From CAIMUX01 sp964473865 (GTDB taxonomy: Bacteria > Eisenbacteria > RBG-16-71-46 > CAIMUX01), in assembly GCA_964473865.1 (NCBI GenBank), contig CAYYQN010000010.1, positions 62,001 through 126,000 of the forward strand: DNA of 64,000 nucleotides. The letters are read 5' to 3'. The notes under the pieces are model-generated. The model saw nothing but the letters and a program-made list of their open reading frames with translations. It was not told where the DNA came from and did no database searches. Numbering within the stretch: position 1 is the first letter of the stretch; every line of letters begins with the position of its first letter. Below, in pieces: positions 60,973 to 64,000 of the stretch. Made by a program: the position numbers and the translations under genes.

Positions 60973-61641
60973 TCACCCGAACTCCTGCGAAGCATCGTAC
61001 TCCAAGCCGACGAAGGCTTCAGAGGCGGGAACCCAGTCGGGAAAGCCCCAGAAGGCGCTGCGGTACGCCGCCAAGGAACCGAAGAACGAATCGGCCTGCT
61101 GTCGGCCCCACCGCGGCGGATAGTCGTGGTCGCTGGCCTGCACGCCAAGCCAGTACACCGTCGCTCCCAAGATGCCGCCGACACTGACGTCGAACTCGAT
61201 CTGGTAGCACGGAGCGCCATAGATGTTGTCGCCGAAGTAGGTGATGGAAGTCGGGACCAGGTTCAGACAGCTCGCAATCTCGCTACCTGGAAGACCGCCT
61301 GCATCCTGATAGAAACGCAGATTGTAGGCCGGAACATCGGGGTCGCCCGGGTGCCAGTCGAAGTAGCTGCCCCAGGCAATCACCTTGGGAATAGTGTGCG
61401 GCCCGCCCGGACACAGACTGAAGTCGTCGGCGACCTCGGACTCGAGCCCGTACATCAGGATCTGCTCTGAGTCCACGACGTTTCCCAAGAGGTCGCCCGG
61501 ATGTGAGAAGCAGGCGCGGGCGGCGGCGCTTTCGCCGCGTTCGCTGGAGCCAGGGGCCCGTAGGTACGGAACCTGATTGCTCCCCATCGCCAACCCCGCC
61601 GGAGTCAGAAGAAGCCAGGACGCCAGAAAGAACGCTCTCAT
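60973..61641 (-). CDS. Secreted protein of unknown function, probably truncated
   Basis: A 222-residue exported protein. The ATG has GGAGGAG six bases upstream and the signal peptide AFFLASWLLLTPAGLAMGS. The mature part has GLESEVADDFSLCPG, AYNLRFYQDAGGLPGSEIA and GATVYWLGVQASD, a beta-sandwich pattern common in surface or extracellular proteins of related candidate phyla. The C-terminus ends abruptly at EYDASQEFG. Its natural tail may be the FlgD-like module in the same frame just downstream, lost through two stop codons. Confidence 0.7.
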   Translation of the reverse strand: MRAFFLASWLLLTPAGLAMGSNQVPYLRAPGSSERGESAAARACFSHPGDLLGNVVDSEQILMYGLESEVADDFSLCPGGPHTIPKVIAWGSYFDWHPGDPDVPAYNLRFYQDAGGLPGSEIASCLNLVPTSITYFGDNIYGAPCYQIEFDVSVGGILGATVYWLGVQASDHDYPPRWGRQQADSFFGSLAAYRSAFWGFPDWVPASEAFVGLEYDASQEFG

Positions 61642-62119
61642 GGCCAGCTCCTCCCATGTGCCTGCGAGGGAGAGGCCCCTGCCGTAAGGAGCGTCCGGGA
61701 TCTGAGCCGGCGGAGCGCGGATCGCTCCTTCCTCGCGGCGGCCGGGGACAGTTCACACGAAGCGATGCCGAGCATACCACCGGCGAGCCGGTGGGGCCAG
61801 CGTGCTCGTCGTCTTCCGGAGCAGGCTCGCCGCATCCCCGCGCGGGTTCGCCGCATTCTCACGACCCCCCGGTAACCGCGCCGAACCCATCTGCGTAGAC
61901 GCAACTCCGGAAGGCAGCCAGAGCGGCCGAGCAGGGTGCGCGGCCACCCTCGTCGGACCCCTCCTGCTCGGGGGAACCGATGAAAACGCTCCGGACCTCG
62001 ATCGCTCTGACCCTTCTGTCCGACCGCGAACTTGAGTCGAACGGAAGCCCGGTTCCGCGCGTCTATGCCTGGGGGCCGGCTGTGCCGGGTTCTGCAGGTG
62101 ACGCCAGGAGGTACCCGCG
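61642..62119. other. Intergenic stretch
   Basis: About 480 bases between divergent genes. A hairpin with CCACCGG and CCGGTGG arms around a 4-base loop lies near 61779-61796. A 67-codon frame at 61980-62183 starts with a signal-like MKTLRTSIALTLL but loses any protein character at once. No confident gene is seen. Confidence 0.4.
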
Positions 62120-64000
62120 ATGGTGTGCGCAGGAAGGACCGCTGCCGGTAGACCCGCGGCAGTTGGAACCCGCTTCCGGCTGAGATCTGCCGGAGCGGCG
62201 TGGGTGGTGGCATGGGGGTGCGCCGGCGGGGCCGTCGATCCGGCTGCGGCCTGGTTCACCTCGTTCGACATCCCCTCGATGAGGTCAGTGTCCACTGCAG
62301 ACGCCTCCGCCGCAGGCCAGGATACGACCTCGGCGGTCACGGCGCTGCGGCTGACGGACGGTCAGACGATTGCCGTCGACGGAAGACTGGACGATGCGGT
62401 CTGGGCGAGGGCCCAAGCTGCCAGCGGGTTTCACTGCTGGGACCCCCAGCGCGGGGGCGCGGCCTACGAGCGCACCGTCTTCAAGGTGGCCTACGACGAC
62501 CGGTCGCTCTACTTCGGCGTTGCCTGCGCCGAGTCCGAGTCCGGGAAGGTGACGGGAAAGCTCTGCCGGCGGGACAAGATCTACGGATCGGATCAGATCG
62601 GAATCTACCTCGACCCGTATCACGATCACAGCTCCGGCTATGTGTTCTGGGTCAATCCGCGGGGCGTGCAACAGGACGCCTATGTGGTCAACGACGGCGA
62701 GGAGGAGAGCGACTGGGATACGGTGTGGGAGGCCGAGACGTTCCAGGATGGTGATGGATGGTTCGCCGAAGTGCGCATCCCCTTTTCCTCCATCCGGTAC
62801 CGGACCGAATCCGAAGCCTGGGGCCTGGACGTCTTTCGCGAGATCCACGCGCAGGGAGAAAGCGACGCCTGGGTCGTCTGGGACCGCGACAAGGCCGGGT
62901 TCGTCAGCCGATTCGGGCACCTCGCCGGTATCTCGCACATCCCCGCGCCACGGCAGCTCGAGGTCACCCCCTATGTCGTCTACCGGGCGGACGACCCTGC
63001 CGTCCCGGGCCCCGAGTCGATCGACCGGTCCGCAAACACCGGGGCGGACCTGAAGTACGGAGTCACGGCCGCCCTCACACTCAACGCCACGGTGCAGCCG
63101 GACTTCGGGCAGGTGGAGTCCGATCCGGCGGTCCTCAATCTCTCTCCGTTTGAAACCTACTACTCGGAACGGCGTCCCTTCTTCACCGAGGGGGGACGGT
63201 ACTTCGAGCAGCCGGCGTTCACTTCCTTCTATTCCCGGCGGGTTGGCACCGGGAGTGAGAACTCCCGCATCCGCACGGCGGCCAAGCTGACCGGAAAGAC
63301 CCGCCGCGGCACCTCCATCGGGACGCTTCTGGCCATCACCGACGTGACCGGGGAAGGACAGACCCACAATCTCTTCAAGGACGGAACGCAGCAGTCCAGC
63401 TTCCTGGCCAGTCGGATCGGGCAGGAGTTCGCCGGGGGCAGGTACCAGTTCAACGTCACGCAGACCGTGGTGGCCCGGCCGGGGAGCCGCGCGCAGTTCG
63501 GGGACCTCGGATCGCGCGAGGCCTACACCACCGGCGGCGACTTCGAGCTTCTCTTCCACGACCGGGTGTATGCCCTGGAGGGATCGTACGTCGGATCGGT
63601 CATCGATTCGGAAGCCCGCCCTGGAGACGCGGCGCCCCAAGGCACGAAGACGTACGGAACGGGCGGATTCATGTCCCTGAACCGCGAGGGCCGCAGTTGG
63701 AACGGTTCGCTCTCCGGCCGGTGGATCACGCCGAAGCTCGATCTGAACGACGCCGGCTACCTGCAATCGACCGACCGCGCGTCGGCGGCCCTGTGGGTCG
63801 GCTATCGGTACAACGCCAGGAATCGGACTTCGCTCATCAGTTCGGGGAATCTCAACCTCAACACCAATCTCACCTACTGCTATGCCCGCCGCGCCGGATA
63901 CGACCTGCACACGGGCGAGCAGGTCTGGAGCTACGGACGCGGGCACCGGCAGATCCACACCATCAGCGCGAACAGCTGGATGCGCCTGCGCAACCTCTAT
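62120..64000 (+). CDS. DUF5916 outer-membrane protein with N-terminal CBM9-like domain (3' end outside window)
   Basis: At least 627 residues to the right edge, no stop reached. ATG 62120 has AGGAGG eight bases upstream, and a weak signal (AGAAWVVAWGCAGGAVDPAAA) follows a basic start. The N-terminal CBM9-like or DOMON-like domain (about residues 75-265) contains IAVDGRLDDAVWARA, FKVAYDDRSLYFGVACAES, YGSDQIGIYLDPYHDHSSGY and VFWVNPRGVQQDA. The DUF5916 part begins near ANTGADLKYGVTAALTLNAT, with FGQVESDPAVLNLSPFE and SERRPFFTEGGRYF, then amphipathic strands of an outer-membrane barrel. The family is common in Bacteroidetes, Gemmatimonadetes and candidate phyla; its substrate is not known. Confidence 0.88.
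   Translation, partial: MVCAGRTAAGRPAAVGTRFRLRSAGAAWVVAWGCAGGAVDPAAAWFTSFDIPSMRSVSTADASAAGQDTTSAVTALRLTDGQTIAVDGRLDDAVWARAQAASGFHCWDPQRGGAAYERTVFKVAYDDRSLYFGVACAESESGKVTGKLCRRDKIYGSDQIGIYLDPYHDHSSGYVFWVNPRGVQQDAYVVNDGEEESDWDTVWEAETFQDGDGWFAEVRIPFSSIRYRTESEAWGLDVFREIHAQGESDAWVVWDRDKAGFVSRFGHLAGISHIPAPRQLEVTPYVVYRADDPAVPGPESIDRSANTGADLKYGVTAALTLNATVQPDFGQVESDPAVLNLSPFETYYSERRPFFTEGGRYFEQPAFTSFYSRRVGTGSENSRIRTAAKLTGKTRRGTSIGTLLAITDVTGEGQTHNLFKDGTQQSSFLASRIGQEFAGGRYQFNVTQTVVARPGSRAQFGDLGSREAYTTGGDFELLFHDRVYALEGSYVGSVIDSEARPGDAAPQGTKTYGTGGFMSLNREGRSWNGSLSGRWITPKLDLNDAGYLQSTDRASAALWVGYRYNARNRTSLISSGNLNLNTNLTYCYARRAGYDLHTGEQVWSYGRGHRQIHTISANSWMRLRNLY

Noticed and set aside
61980..62183. Small exported protein starting MKTLRTSIALTLL
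   Set aside because: The hydrophobic start is short, no good ribosome binding site precedes it, the rest lacks protein-like character, and it overlaps the well-supported start of the DUF5916 gene.

Overview
The window is GC-rich, gene-dense bacterial DNA from a diderm (Gram-negative-type) organism. It encodes a TonB-dependent receptor, a TolC/RND efflux system, several lipoproteins and many secreted proteins. Five C-terminal modules of the FlgD-like/T9SS-like type, a DUF5916 outer-membrane protein, lamin-tail-domain and tricorn-type proteins together resemble FCB-related candidate phyla such as Eisenbacteria or Latescibacteria. That placement is an inference from family content only; no rRNA or other marker is present. 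No tRNA, rRNA, CRISPR array, prophage or insertion sequence was recognised.

Layout. 1-5.4 kb: RsgA GTPase fused to an RNHCP domain (runs off the left edge), a 2[4Fe-4S] ferredoxin with terminator, a MATE-like 12-TM transporter, then a minus-strand group (31-residue membrane peptide, ArsR regulator, FmdB zinc ribbon, CBM48 protein) with an ArsR-type palindrome at its head. 5.8-18.3 kb: TonB-dependent receptor, two tricorn-protease homologues (the first secreted and carrying a one-base frameshift in a G-run, the second cytosolic), and a coupled pair of M16 peptidases. 18.3-24.9 kb: RND permease, membrane-fusion lipoprotein and TolC on the minus strand, divergent from a TetR regulator with a strong promoter overlapped by a palindrome. 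25-28.5 kb: a coupled pair of exported TldD-like proteins, one with HExxxH and one without. 28.9-36.5 kb: a TPR-AAA+-Fis sigma54 activator coupled to a secreted lamin-tail protein, then two paralogous lipoproteins. 36.6-64 kb: secreted proteases and repeat proteins (two subtilases, a gingipain-type C25 peptidase, beta-propeller-like proteins) interleaved with nitrogen enzymes (histidine ammonia-lyase-like, glutamate dehydrogenase, glutamine synthetase), a nitroreductase, an HExxH peptidase and a DUF5916 protein that runs off the right edge.

How it fits together. The dominant theme is proteolysis outside the cytoplasm: tricorn, M16, TldD-like, S8, C25 and HExxH peptidases, several in active/degenerate pairs. 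Two mutually exclusive kinds of C-terminal tail appear on exported proteins: a FlgD-like beta-sandwich and a short W-G-x-x-K-x-L-[YF]-R motif. Histidine ammonia-lyase, glutamate dehydrogenase and glutamine synthetase could handle the nitrogen released by peptide use. Between about 43.8 and 62 kb there are several broken genes (methyltransferase with an in-frame TGA, a frameshifted barrel-like protein, an AAA/DUF4143 remnant, a stranded FlgD-like module) and short tandem repeats, marking a less constrained part of the window.
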